Below, in pieces: positions 1-7,842 of a stretch of 34,651 bases of DNA (position 1 is its first letter; the number at the start of each line of letters is the position of its first letter). A program made the position numbers and the translations under genes. Origin of the DNA: Erysipelotrichaceae bacterium. Lineage in GTDB: Bacteria > Bacillota_I > Bacilli_A > Erysipelotrichales > Erysipelotrichaceae. The notes beneath the pieces are model-generated. The model was not told where the DNA came from, searched no databases, and saw nothing but the letters and a program-made list of their open reading frames with translations. Where the stretch lies: NCBI GenBank assembly GCA_017561055.1, contig JAFZDT010000118.1, forward strand, positions 1-34,651, in the 5' to 3' direction.

Positions 1-176
1 ATACCTATAAGTAAGGCTATAATGCTTTTTGTTGCTGACATAATATGAACACAATCATCTTCCTTATAATTATTCCAAGTATCCGAATATACTTTTTGAT
101 TATCTTTATATGCAACAACCTGACATATATTAGGTTGTTTTTCTTCTATAAATTTATGCAATTCTTGCTTTTTCAT
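1..176 (-). CDS. Serine hydrolase (beta-lactamase class C-like), N-terminal part only
   Basis: Partial gene running off the left edge; 58 codons are visible. It starts at the ATG complementary to 174-176, with an AGGAG ribosome site about nine bases upstream. The visible peptide begins MKKQELHKFIEEKQPNI and contains SATKS near residues 49-53. That is the SxxK serine-lysine motif of the beta-lactamase class C / penicillin-binding-protein-like serine hydrolases, placed after a short N-terminal strand region as is usual for the family. Substrate cannot be told. It is divergent from the YwaF-type gene that follows, with about 200 bases between them. Confidence 0.75.
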   Translation of the reverse strand, partial: MKKQELHKFIEEKQPNICQVVAYKDNQKVYSDTWNNYKEDDCVHIMSATKSIIALLIG

Positions 177-381
177 AAATCACAGCTCCTCTACAAATTC
201 TAATTTATCGAAATAATATGTAAATAGTATATCACTTATTGTTTTATATGATTAGAAATATATTTTTATACGATACTATTCATATTATATATGCAATTGT
301 AGAAGATTGTTATGTAAAGTTTTTTTGTGTTATTAAATATAATTAATAAATATAATGTTATAATTTATTTGGTGATTGACT

Positions 382-1140
382 ATGAAAGAATTTATGAGTT
401 ATTTTTTTGGTGTGGGAACGGAAATTGAATTTGAAATATTTACATTAGCTCATTTTTTGCCAATTGTAATTATGTTTGTGCTAATTTATTTAATATATCG
501 ATATAAGGATACACTTCGTGATTCTAAAATGGATATGAGTATTCGATATATTATTGCATTTACTTTAATTATTTCTGAAATGTCGTATTATTGGAGACTT
601 GTAGGTATGCCTTCATTAGGTCCTAATCCGGTTGAACATTTGCCTATTGCTGTTTGTGGATGGGTAGCTATATTTTGTAGTTTTATGGTTATTGGTAAAT
701 CACAAACATTGTTTGATATTTCATACTTTTGGTTGTTTGCTGGATCTGTTTTTGCGTTATTAACGCCTGCTGTTATATCGTATACTGGTCCAACGAGATT
801 TCGTTATTATCAATTTTGGATTGAACATATTGGAGGATTTATTGCGATTTTCTATATGATGTTTGTTCATAAAATGCGTCCTACAATGCAATCGATGGTG
901 AAATCGTATGTGGCTTTGGTAATTATGGCTATTATTGCATATAATGCGAATCAGATAATTGGATCTGGAGCGAATTATTTGTATATGGCTCGTCCTGAAG
1001 CGGCTCCATCTATTTTAGATATATTGCCACCAAATTTTGTGTTAAGACTAATCATTATGGCTTTTGCGATAACTGTATTATTTGGTGTGGCATATTTACC
1101 ATGGTATCTTAAGGATAAAAAGGAAGTTGTTAGTCATTGA
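382..1140 (+). CDS. YwaF-type (TIGR02206-like) integral membrane protein, copy 1
   Basis: A 252-residue protein made almost wholly of hydrophobic helices, about six to seven. It opens with a short amphipathic segment followed by AHFLPIVIMF, and carries the mid-protein signature HLPIAVCGW, which resembles the LPLHLC motif of the YwaF/TIGR02206 family. The family has no established biochemical role. The start is the ATG at 382, not the TTG two codons earlier, because GGTGA lies six bases upstream. A paralogue follows after 83 bases. An inverted repeat that overlaps the stop codon may separate or modulate the two. Family call good, function unknown. Confidence 0.75.
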   Translation: MKEFMSYFFGVGTEIEFEIFTLAHFLPIVIMFVLIYLIYRYKDTLRDSKMDMSIRYIIAFTLIISEMSYYWRLVGMPSLGPNPVEHLPIAVCGWVAIFCSFMVIGKSQTLFDISYFWLFAGSVFALLTPAVISYTGPTRFRYYQFWIEHIGGFIAIFYMMFVHKMRPTMQSMVKSYVALVIMAIIAYNANQIIGSGANYLYMARPEAAPSILDILPPNFVLRLIIMAFAITVLFGVAYLPWYLKDKKEVVSH

Positions 1141-1154
1141 TTAACAACTTTTAT
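1124..1154 (+). terminator. Stop-overlapping hairpin, weak terminator
   Basis: AAGTTGTTA (1124-1132) pairs perfectly with TAACAACTT (1142-1150) across a nine-base loop. Only a short T-rich tail follows. The stem includes the end of the first YwaF-type gene. It may cause partial termination before the second copy. Confidence 0.4.
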
Positions 1155-1223
1155 TGTGTAAATTTGATAAGTCAAATGTATCAAATCATGATATAGTATT
1201 GCTAATTGATGAGGTAAGATTTT

Positions 1224-1952
1224 ATGAAGTATTTTTTAGAAACTACAGATACAATGGTTGAGGGATTTGGATTTTCTTACTTTGGACCATTGCATTTATG
1301 TTGGATAGCCATTTTTGTGGCATTTACTGTTTATTTATGTTTAATCTATCGTAAGGCAGATGAAGCAAAAAGAAGTAAGATGCGTAAGATTTTGGCTGCG
1401 GCCATTGTTGCGAATGAATTATGGAAGATGTTCTGGTTAACGGTTGGTGGTAATTATACTTGGGATTATTTACCATTGCATTTGTGTAGTATTAATATTT
1501 TTATTATTGCATACCATGCTTTTGTGAAGCCTAATAAAACATTGGATAATTTCTTGTATGGAGTATGTATTCCAGGTGCTTTAGCGGCTTTATTGGCTCC
1601 AACATGGGTGAAATTACCACTAGTAAATTTTATGCATTTGCATAGTTTTACGGTTCATATTTGTTTAGCGGCATATCCAATTATGTTAGTAGCCGGTGGT
1701 GATATTCAACCAGATATTAAACAAGTTCCGAAGTGTATTTTGTTTACAGCATGTATGGCTGTTCCAATTTATCTAGTAAATGTATTGTTAGATACAAACT
1801 TTATGTTTATGATGCGTGCTGATGCAGGGAATCCATTAAAACTATTTGAGCCATTAGGACATCATTTATTTGGTGTGCCAATCATTTATGCTGGTGTTGT
1901 AGTAGTTTTATATGGTCCAATTTATTTATTGAAAAGATTAAAAAAATCATAA
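1224..1952 (+). CDS. YwaF-type (TIGR02206-like) integral membrane protein, copy 2
   Basis: A 242-residue multi-pass membrane protein with the clear family signature YLPLHLCSINIF at about residues 82-93 and a His-rich segment HLHSFTVHIC further on. It is a diverged paralogue of the preceding gene: same length and same helix layout, with the Leu-Pro-Leu-His-Leu-Cys core better preserved here. A GAGG ribosome site precedes the ATG. The gene ends in a strong terminator. The family is found in Bacillota, and no substrate or enzymatic role is established. Two adjacent copies suggest a paired or heteromeric membrane unit (inference). Confidence 0.8.
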   Translation: MKYFLETTDTMVEGFGFSYFGPLHLCWIAIFVAFTVYLCLIYRKADEAKRSKMRKILAAAIVANELWKMFWLTVGGNYTWDYLPLHLCSINIFIIAYHAFVKPNKTLDNFLYGVCIPGALAALLAPTWVKLPLVNFMHLHSFTVHICLAAYPIMLVAGGDIQPDIKQVPKCILFTACMAVPIYLVNVLLDTNFMFMMRADAGNPLKLFEPLGHHLFGVPIIYAGVVVVLYGPIYLLKRLKKS

Positions 1953-1979
1953 GAAGTTCTCATTGAACTTCTTTTTTTC
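1951..1979 (+). terminator. Intrinsic terminator after the YwaF-type pair
   Basis: AAGAAGTTC pairs with GAACTTCTT around a five-base loop and is followed by a run of T. Confidence 0.85.
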
Positions 1980-2012
1980 TATGCTATACTAATAAAAATT
2001 GTAGGTGAGAAT

Positions 2013-4463
2013 ATGGCTTATTTTGGGAAATTTTATTTAGATAAAGAAAAAGACATTGTAGTCGAGTTAGATATACAAGACAGTAGATTATTCTATACTA
2101 TGTATACGATTAATCATCATTCTAAAAATTTAATTATGAATCTTGCAAAGATTACAGCACAAGAAGCAATGTGGCTAAATGATAAATATGTCATTCAAGG
2201 GGAAATACCTAGTTATATTAAAGGAGATGGACAAAAAGTTTTTATCTTCCGTTTACAAGGTACTAAGCTTGCGAATATTTATTTAGATGGAACAATTGAA
2301 GTAAATTCGGTGATTCCAGCAATCGCAAAAACCTTGATGAGCCAAACTAAAGATTATCAATATTCTTTTAGAGATACCTTAATTAAATCTTATATTCCAG
2401 AACATGTTAAATTATCTACAGATTTACATACGCATGGTAATGCCAACTTGGATGCGGATGTTTTAATTGCTTTGGCAATTAAACATCAAATTCGTTATCC
2501 ATTGTATTATATTAAGAAACTACATTTAGAAATTACTGAAAAACAACAAGAATATTTAAATAGACAAAGAGAACAAGTTAAATTGTCATTGGATACAAGT
2601 GGTTTAACTGGTAAGTATATTGAACGTAAAATTGATGATTATACGTTTATTAATTTTGCGGATTTAATTCTAAATCATCCAAATCCTACGGAAAATATTA
2701 ATAAGATTCGTAAATCATTGATGATTCTAAAAGATTCTCAAGCAGTGTTTACGAATTTAGAAAAACTGTATTTGTATCGTTATGTATTTACTAAAGGAGT
2801 ACCTGCTGATTATAAAATTGAAATTACGAATCTATCCAATATTGAAGATTTAGATATTCGTATGTATCTTGTAAGAATGTTGAAGGATATGGAAAATGCG
2901 AATTATGCAAATAATACATTGTATGAAGATACATTATTATGGATTGGTAGAGAATATCAAAGAAGACATATTCGTTATGTAGAAATTAGTGATACTACTT
3001 TAGTGAAAAAGGATATATCGAATGCGAAGATGCTTGCACAAATTCATCGTATTTTACCGTTTGTAAAAGAAGAAACAGGTGTGGATATTCGTTTTTTAGC
3101 TGCGATTCGTCGTATTCCTTTAACATTAGTAAAAGAAAATATTGTATCGAATAACTATTTGACGGAAGCTATGCAAGCATTACATGTGGTATGCAAAGAT
3201 CCATATGTTGTGGGTAGTGATTTCGTTGGTGAAGAAATCAATGATATTGAAGAATTACGTGAAGTCATTGAAGAAATTGTGCAAAAGGTTTGTAGTCAAG
3301 ATGAGAATTGGACATTACGTATTCATGCTGGTGAAAATGATTCCTTAAAGAGTAATATGGCTAAGAGTATTCAACTTGTTGAACAAGCATTGTTACCAAA
3401 TCAAAAATATCCATATATGCGTATTGGGCATGGTGTATATTGTGCAAGTTTAAAAAGTAAACAAGGAAAAGAATTGTTAGAGAAGATTCGTGCATATGGA
3501 ATGGTACTAGAATTCCAGTTAACGAGTAATGTTCGTTTGAATAATATTATTGACTTAAAACAACATCCATTAAAAACATATTTAAAACAAGGTATTTCTT
3601 GTGTTATGGGTACTGATGGTTGTGGATTATATGGTACGGATGGAATTCATGAACAATTAGCATTAATTAACTTAATGAAAGTGTCTGATGAAGAATTTAA
3701 GAAGATTCGTGCTGTGGAAAATGAGATTATAGAACGACAAGCATTGAATTTTGATAAGAAGATGGTTGTGTATCAAGATGTGGATGATATTGAGAAATAT
3801 TATCAAGAAGCTTTACAACAAGAATTTGATATTCATGATGTTAAGTTTGCGATTTCGAAAGTACCTTCTTATCCGGTTTGCAAGCCAAAAGTTGTTGAGT
3901 TGCCTTGGGATAAGTATCCAATTGTACTTGCAGGTGGAAGCTTTTCAAATGTGAATACATCTAAGGTATCTGAAAGTGAACAACAGTTATTAAGGTCTTT
4001 GATGGAACAATTGGATCCGAATAAAGTGTTCTTTGTAGTTGGTCATAAATTAACGGGTCAAGAAGGATTCTTGGTAAAAGAGAATACGAAGTTTGATATT
4101 TATAGTATTGTGCCATCATTAATGAATGAGAACCAACTTAAAAAATTATATAAAGCAAATATCAAAGGAATTCGTATTTCTACAGAATCACAAGAAATGG
4201 GTATTTATAAAAGTTTTAACTATGAAATCTTTGAACGTAGAAATTGTGCATTATTAGCCTTTGATGGAAATTCTGCAGTGGCCAATTTGGTGCAAGAAGC
4301 TCGTAATGGTAAGGGGCGTTGTTGGATTTTTATATATCCTAAGAGTAAGATGTTAAAGGCGAAAGCAACATCTTTACAAGGGTATGTTACAATGAATGCA
4401 ACGAGTGAAGAAGTAATAGAAAAGATTGAAGAGATTCAAGATAATATTGGAACAAAATTATAG
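2013..4463 (+). CDS. Adenosine-deaminase-like amidohydrolase fused to a C-terminal Rossmann/SLOG-like domain
   Basis: An 816-residue protein, more than twice the length of ordinary adenosine deaminase (about 340). Residues 1-130 are an N-terminal extension of unknown type. Residues 135-580 carry the deaminase landmarks in order: DLHTHGN (137-143, metal-binding HxH), GSDFVGEE (401-408), HAGEN (438-442, catalytic Glu), IGHG (471-474, metal His), LTSN (503-506) and GTDG (533-536). The usual TDD is therefore TDG: the metal Asp is kept but the next Asp, which contacts the purine in classical enzymes, is missing. Residues about 636-800 form a separate domain that starts PIVLAGGSFS, continues KVFFVVGHK, and has CALLAFDGNSAV before a basic end; this alternating strand/helix pattern resembles a nucleotide-binding SLOG/LOG or DprA-like fold (inference). 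AGGTGAG precedes the ATG. The gene stands alone between terminators. Deaminase relationship is firm; substrate is open. Confidence 0.75.
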   Translation: MAYFGKFYLDKEKDIVVELDIQDSRLFYTMYTINHHSKNLIMNLAKITAQEAMWLNDKYVIQGEIPSYIKGDGQKVFIFRLQGTKLANIYLDGTIEVNSVIPAIAKTLMSQTKDYQYSFRDTLIKSYIPEHVKLSTDLHTHGNANLDADVLIALAIKHQIRYPLYYIKKLHLEITEKQQEYLNRQREQVKLSLDTSGLTGKYIERKIDDYTFINFADLILNHPNPTENINKIRKSLMILKDSQAVFTNLEKLYLYRYVFTKGVPADYKIEITNLSNIEDLDIRMYLVRMLKDMENANYANNTLYEDTLLWIGREYQRRHIRYVEISDTTLVKKDISNAKMLAQIHRILPFVKEETGVDIRFLAAIRRIPLTLVKENIVSNNYLTEAMQALHVVCKDPYVVGSDFVGEEINDIEELREVIEEIVQKVCSQDENWTLRIHAGENDSLKSNMAKSIQLVEQALLPNQKYPYMRIGHGVYCASLKSKQGKELLEKIRAYGMVLEFQLTSNVRLNNIIDLKQHPLKTYLKQGISCVMGTDGCGLYGTDGIHEQLALINLMKVSDEEFKKIRAVENEIIERQALNFDKKMVVYQDVDDIEKYYQEALQQEFDIHDVKFAISKVPSYPVCKPKVVELPWDKYPIVLAGGSFSNVNTSKVSESEQQLLRSLMEQLDPNKVFFVVGHKLTGQEGFLVKENTKFDIYSIVPSLMNENQLKKLYKANIKGIRISTESQEMGIYKSFNYEIFERRNCALLAFDGNSAVANLVQEARNGKGRCWIFIYPKSKMLKAKATSLQGYVTMNATSEEVIEKIEEIQDNIGTKL

Positions 4464-4490
4464 AAATGGGAAGCATAAGCTTCCCATTTT
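4463..4490. terminator. Bidirectional terminator between convergent genes
   Basis: An eleven-base perfect stem, AAATGGGAAGC with GCTTCCCATTT, and an ATAA loop. A T-rich run follows on the plus strand, and the other strand ends in a short T stretch. It serves both the deaminase-like gene and the convergent YhhN gene. Confidence 0.85.
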
Positions 4491-5155
4491 CATCTTTTAA
4501 CAATATGATACAGCGAATGTGCTAATAAAGTTTGTGCTGGCCAATACGTATAAGAACATAAAATCCATACTAAACGAGATGGTGTTCCAAATAAATCAAT
4601 AGCTAACATGATATCTGAAAAATAGAATAAGAGACTTCCAGTCATAATGAAGATAAAACCAATTGTTTTGTGTTTTTGATAATTACAAATGGCTTTACTT
4701 AACATAATTGAAATAATGATTCCATAACCAATTAACGCGAAACGTAAAGCATTTGGTACGGTGATAAAAGGTGTTCCTATTATGATAAATGTTGCGAAAC
4801 AAGATATTGGAAGTATAAAATAGAATTCTTTTTTTGAGAATGGTTCTATTGTATAATAAGCTGCTAAATAGAGTATGTGTCCCAACGCAAAGAATAGCAC
4901 ACCAAAGATAAAGTTAATTCCTAATAAGATATCTGCTAACATACCAAAGAATAAGCCAGTAAAGATTAGTAGAATAAATTTCTTGTTTGTGTAATTTGTT
5001 TTATAAGCATAGAAAACATTTACTAGTCCTAATAAGACAAACCAAGAACTGGTTACTCCTTTTAGCCATAATCCGCCAAAGATGTCATAGATGACTAAAC
5101 ATGCGATGGAGCAAATACATAATAAGATATTTGTATATAAGTATTTTTTATTCAT
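4490..5155 (-). CDS. YhhN/TMEM86-family membrane protein (lysoplasmalogenase-like)
   Basis: A 221-residue protein with about eight hydrophobic helices. Two acidic motifs inside membrane segments mark the YhhN family: GMLADILLGINF near residue 72 and FYFSDIMLAIDLF near residue 180. Animal TMEM86B of this family hydrolyses lysoplasmalogen vinyl ethers, and plasmalogens occur in anaerobic Bacillota, so a lipid role is plausible but not shown. AAGGGGA lies upstream of the ATG. A possible promoter (TAGACA, 16 bases, TATACT) overlaps the terminator of the helicase gene upstream on the same strand, so the gene is probably transcribed on its own. Confidence 0.75.
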   Translation of the reverse strand: MNKKYLYTNILLCICSIACLVIYDIFGGLWLKGVTSSWFVLLGLVNVFYAYKTNYTNKKFILLIFTGLFFGMLADILLGINFIFGVLFFALGHILYLAAYYTIEPFSKKEFYFILPISCFATFIIIGTPFITVPNALRFALIGYGIIISIMLSKAICNYQKHKTIGFIFIMTGSLLFYFSDIMLAIDLFGTPSRLVWILCSYTYWPAQTLLAHSLYHIVKR

Positions 5156-5183
5156 AAGATTTCCCCTTTAGTAAATTATAGTA

Positions 5184-5214
5184 TAAAAAAAGAAAATAGT
5201 TTGTCTATTTTCTT
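5184..5214 (-). terminator. Intrinsic terminator of the helicase gene
   Basis: On the minus strand AGAAAATAG pairs with CTATTTTCT around ACAAA and is followed by a run of seven T. The stem includes the stop codon. Confidence 0.85.
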
Positions 5215-6791
5215 CTTTTCTTTAATTCTTCTTTAATAACTACTGGCACATTGTTAATGGTTTTCTTGTGCATGCTACGAATGATTTGTAGAGCATAGTC
5301 TTTTGGAACTTCTACAAAGGATTCTGTTTTTCTTACTTCAATTTTACCAATGTAGTTATTTGAGATTTTTGCTTCTTCAGCAATTGCGGCTACAATATGA
5401 TTTGGAGCAACGCCATCATTTCTTCCTACAGATAATTGTAGTTTGGTTGTACCATTTCTAAATACTTTTTTGCGTACGGCTTCGCTATCATCAATTTCTA
5501 GATTATTTAAATCAGGTAATTGGTAGAGTTGAGCAATTAATCCATACATGATTTGATTGTCATCTAATCCTCTTTGACGTAGTGCTTTTAATACATTCCA
5601 GATTTCTTTATCGTTAGCTTCTTGAGCAAGAATCTTTTGGTACATTTGTTCAAAGTAGATTTCTTTAATTTCTCCACTAGATGGTAATTCACCTTTAGGA
5701 ATGTCGTATTTAATATATTTACATAATTGTTGTAACTGTAGTTTTTCTTTACTACCAGAAATTAAAGTACATGCTTGACCATTTCTACCAATACGTCCTG
5801 TTCTACCAATGCGGTGTACATAGAATTCTTGTTCTTGCGGTAAGTCATAGTTAATAACTAAGTCTACATTATCAATATCTAAACCTCTAGCTGCTACATC
5901 TGTTGCAACAAGTACTGTGGCTTGTTGTGTTTTGAATTGTTCCATAACACGAGAACGTACACTTTGTTTCATATCTCCATGAATTGCCACAACTGGTAAG
6001 TTTGTTTTTGATAGTTCTTCACTAACTTCATCAACTGATTTTTTGGTATTACAGAAAATCATAGTCAGTTTTGCTGGGTATACTTTCATTAAGACTTGTA
6101 GTACATCTACTTTTCTTGCTTTATGTACTTCAAAATATAACTGATCAATTGTATGTACAGTTTTTTGTTTTTCTTTGATTTCGATGTGTACTGGTTTGTT
6201 TTGATAGTATTTCGCAATTTCTAGAATTTCTTTTGGCATTGTTGCTGAGAACATGAGTGTTTGATGTTCTTGTTTGATTTCTTCTAAAATACTTTCAATA
6301 TCTTCTTTGAATCCCATATTTAACATTTCATCAGCTTCATCTAATACTACATGATTGATGAAGTTTAGTTTTAATGTTTTTCTTCTTAAGTGATCTAAAA
6401 TTCTTCCTGGTGTACCAATGATAATACTACATCCTTTTTTTAGCATTTTAATTTGATAATCAATTGGATAGCCTCCAAAGATTGGTACGCATTTAATGCC
6501 TTCTTTGTATTTGCTGAATTTACGCAATTCATCTGTAACTTGAATAACAAGTTCTCTTGTTGGACAGATAATTAATGCTTGTGGCATTTTATATGTAGGA
6601 TTTAACATTTCTACAAGTGGTAAACCATAGGCTGCAGTTTTCCCTGTTCCTGTATGTGAACGACCTAAAACATCTTTTCCTTCCATTATTACAGGAATGG
6701 TTTGTGCTTGGATGTTTGTTGGTGTATGATATTCCATATCTTCGATAGCTCTTAATATTTCTTGTGAGAATTGAAACGATGTAAATGACAT
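5205..6791 (-). CDS. DEAD-box RNA helicase with DbpA-type C-terminal RNA-binding domain
   Basis: A 528-residue ATP-dependent RNA helicase. The motifs appear in order: Q-motif region at the start (FTSFQFSQEIL), SHTGTGKT (Walker A), PTRELV, TPGR, DEAD with DEMLNMGF, SAT, a second RecA lobe with CNTKKSVDEV, ATDVAARGLD and HRIGRTGR. The last 75 residues or so (QLSVGRNDGV to PVVIKEEL) match the DbpA RNA-recognition domain found in DbpA/YxiN and DeaD/CsdA, which act on rRNA and in ribosome assembly, often in the cold. I chose the ATG at 6791 because AGGAG sits just upstream; ATG codons further up lie before or inside that ribosome site. A terminator-like hairpin lies in the leader. Whether it is the DbpA or the DeaD/CshA orthologue is not settled. 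Confidence 0.92.
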   Translation of the reverse strand: MSFTSFQFSQEILRAIEDMEYHTPTNIQAQTIPVIMEGKDVLGRSHTGTGKTAAYGLPLVEMLNPTYKMPQALIICPTRELVIQVTDELRKFSKYKEGIKCVPIFGGYPIDYQIKMLKKGCSIIIGTPGRILDHLRRKTLKLNFINHVVLDEADEMLNMGFKEDIESILEEIKQEHQTLMFSATMPKEILEIAKYYQNKPVHIEIKEKQKTVHTIDQLYFEVHKARKVDVLQVLMKVYPAKLTMIFCNTKKSVDEVSEELSKTNLPVVAIHGDMKQSVRSRVMEQFKTQQATVLVATDVAARGLDIDNVDLVINYDLPQEQEFYVHRIGRTGRIGRNGQACTLISGSKEKLQLQQLCKYIKYDIPKGELPSSGEIKEIYFEQMYQKILAQEANDKEIWNVLKALRQRGLDDNQIMYGLIAQLYQLPDLNNLEIDDSEAVRKKVFRNGTTKLQLSVGRNDGVAPNHIVAAIAEEAKISNNYIGKIEVRKTESFVEVPKDYALQIIRSMHKKTINNVPVVIKEELKKRRK

Positions 6792-6810
6792 AAATAATTC
6801 TCCTTTCATC

Positions 6811-6831
6811 AAAAAAGGGGACTAAACCCCT
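6811..6831 (-). terminator. Terminator-like hairpin in the helicase leader (possible attenuator)
   Basis: On the minus strand AGGGG, loop TTTAGT, CCCCT and then a run of T form a short GC-rich intrinsic-terminator shape. It ends 19 bases before the helicase start codon and only a few bases before its ribosome site. No minus-strand gene lies upstream that would need terminating. It could be an attenuator or a 5'-end stabilising stem. Confidence 0.5.
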
Positions 6832-6841
6832 CAACAATATA

Positions 6842-6869
6842 ATCATACCATAAAAAAATTTTTATTATA
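6842..6869 (-). promoter_or_regulatory. Possible promoter of the helicase gene
   Basis: On the minus strand TATGAT (6842-6847) lies 17 bases after TTATAA. TATAAT (6864-6869) is an alternative -10. The -35 matches are poor. If TATGAT is used, the transcript begins almost at the leader hairpin. Confidence 0.3.
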
Positions 6870-6894
6870 AGAGTGTTCTTTTATTTATTTGTTG

Positions 6895-7212
6895 GTATTA
6901 TATAGACATAGAAAGGAAGTAGACAAAGAACTACATAGGTAAGTACCAATGGACGAAATATATTTAGTGGAATCTGTAGTAATTTGTGCTACAGATTCAT
7001 CAGAAGTCTTCTAAAAATCAAGAATTGAAAAACATATTGTTAAAGACAAAGATGAAATAAGAATAGAGAGGAATTTGGTTATAGAAGTCTTGATAGGAAG
7101 ACGGATAACTACACAAATTTACATATATCAACAGATGATGTAGATTATACAAAAATATTAAAATTGAATATTAAAATTGAAGAGGGTATTGAGTTATCCT
7201 CTTTTTCTTTTT
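6895..7212 (+). other. Non-coding or decayed-gene region with hairpin and terminator
   Basis: About 450 bases (6832-7280) carry no convincing gene. A possible reading frame opens at the ATG at 6949, after AGGTAAG, and stops after 21 codons at 7014. The same frame continues without a start as KSRIEKHIVKDKDEIRIERN to about 7100, and a different frame then reads DNYTNLHISTDDVDYTKIL up to a stop at 7213. This looks like a remnant broken by a stop and a frameshift, or alternatively a structured RNA. A perfect ten-base hairpin (6970-6979 with 6989-6998) lies within the first frame. The region closes with its own terminator, so it is probably transcribed. Confidence 0.35.
7181..7212 (+). terminator. 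Intrinsic terminator before carD-like gene
   Basis: AGAGGGTA pairs with TATCCTCT (one G-T pair) around TTGAGT and is followed by TTTTCTTTTT. No intact gene lies upstream on this strand, so it must end the transcript of the unexplained 6895-7180 stretch. Confidence 0.75.
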
Positions 7213-7280
7213 GAAAATATTTCTTATGAAGAAATTTTTAAATGGTTAAAATTAAATAGAAAATATGGAGGTGTGTTTTT

Positions 7281-7778
7281 ATGTTTAAGGTAAATGATTA
7301 TGTTGTGAAGGCGAATCATGGTGTATGTCAAATTATAGATATTGTTCATTTAGATATGCCAAGTATTGATAAGAAAAGGGAGTATTTTTTCTTGGTTCCG
7401 GTTGATGATAGAAGTATGAAAGTATATGTTCCTGTAGATATGGCTGATCAAAATTTGCGTTATGCAATGGATGATAAACAGGCTTTGCAGTGTATTGAGA
7501 GTATGAAGAGTATTGATAGTGCATGGATTCAAAATGATAAGCAAAGAGAGTCTTTTTATAAGGATGCATTAAGGAGTTGTGATCCTACACAATTGATTGC
7601 GATAATTAAGAATATGTTTGAGCGTAAGCAAGATCGTCTTGCGAGTGGTAAATCCGCTATTGTGGTTGATGATAAGTATTTTAAGTTGGCTGAGGAACAG
7701 TTATTTTCGGAATTGGCTTTTGCATTGGGTATAAAAAAAGAAGAAATGTTAAGTTTTATTCAAATGAAAATAGAATAG
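7281..7778 (+). CDS. CarD/CdnL-family transcription regulator
   Basis: A 165-residue protein. The N-terminal 60 or so residues (FKVNDYVVKANHGVCQI, followed by YFFLVPVDDRSMKVYVPVD) are the CarD/TRCF RNA-polymerase-interaction domain, a Tudor-like fold that binds the polymerase beta subunit. The rest is a helical domain, as in CarD/CdnL, where it contacts promoter DNA and stabilises open complexes. GGAGGTG stands eight bases before the ATG. The length matches the family. A separate promoter follows before the ECF genes, so it is probably its own unit, but its proximity leaves open some role in their expression. Confidence 0.85.
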   Translation: MFKVNDYVVKANHGVCQIIDIVHLDMPSIDKKREYFFLVPVDDRSMKVYVPVDMADQNLRYAMDDKQALQCIESMKSIDSAWIQNDKQRESFYKDALRSCDPTQLIAIIKNMFERKQDRLASGKSAIVVDDKYFKLAEEQLFSELAFALGIKKEEMLSFIQMKIE

Positions 7779-7784
7779 AATTAT

Positions 7785-7812
7785 TGTGAAAATAGGGTAA
7801 ATATGCTACAAT
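7785..7812 (+). promoter_or_regulatory. Promoter of the ECF-peptidase-SAM hydrolase operon
   Basis: TTGTGA (7785-7790) and TACAAT (7807-7812) are separated by 16 bases. The predicted start lies about 25 bases before the first gene. No riboswitch or T-box is seen in the short leader. Confidence 0.6.
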
Positions 7813-7842
7813 CCATGTGTATTTTATAGGGAGGAATTGAAA

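Noticed and set aside
2013-4463. RADAR defence system
   Set aside because: The protein is a large divergent deaminase, but no RdrA-type ATPase or accessory membrane gene is adjacent and the C-terminal domain is different.
6589-6846. Minus-strand frame of 85 codons overlapping the helicase start
   Set aside because: It is a shifted frame of the helicase gene, has no ribosome site and reads like a frame shadow.
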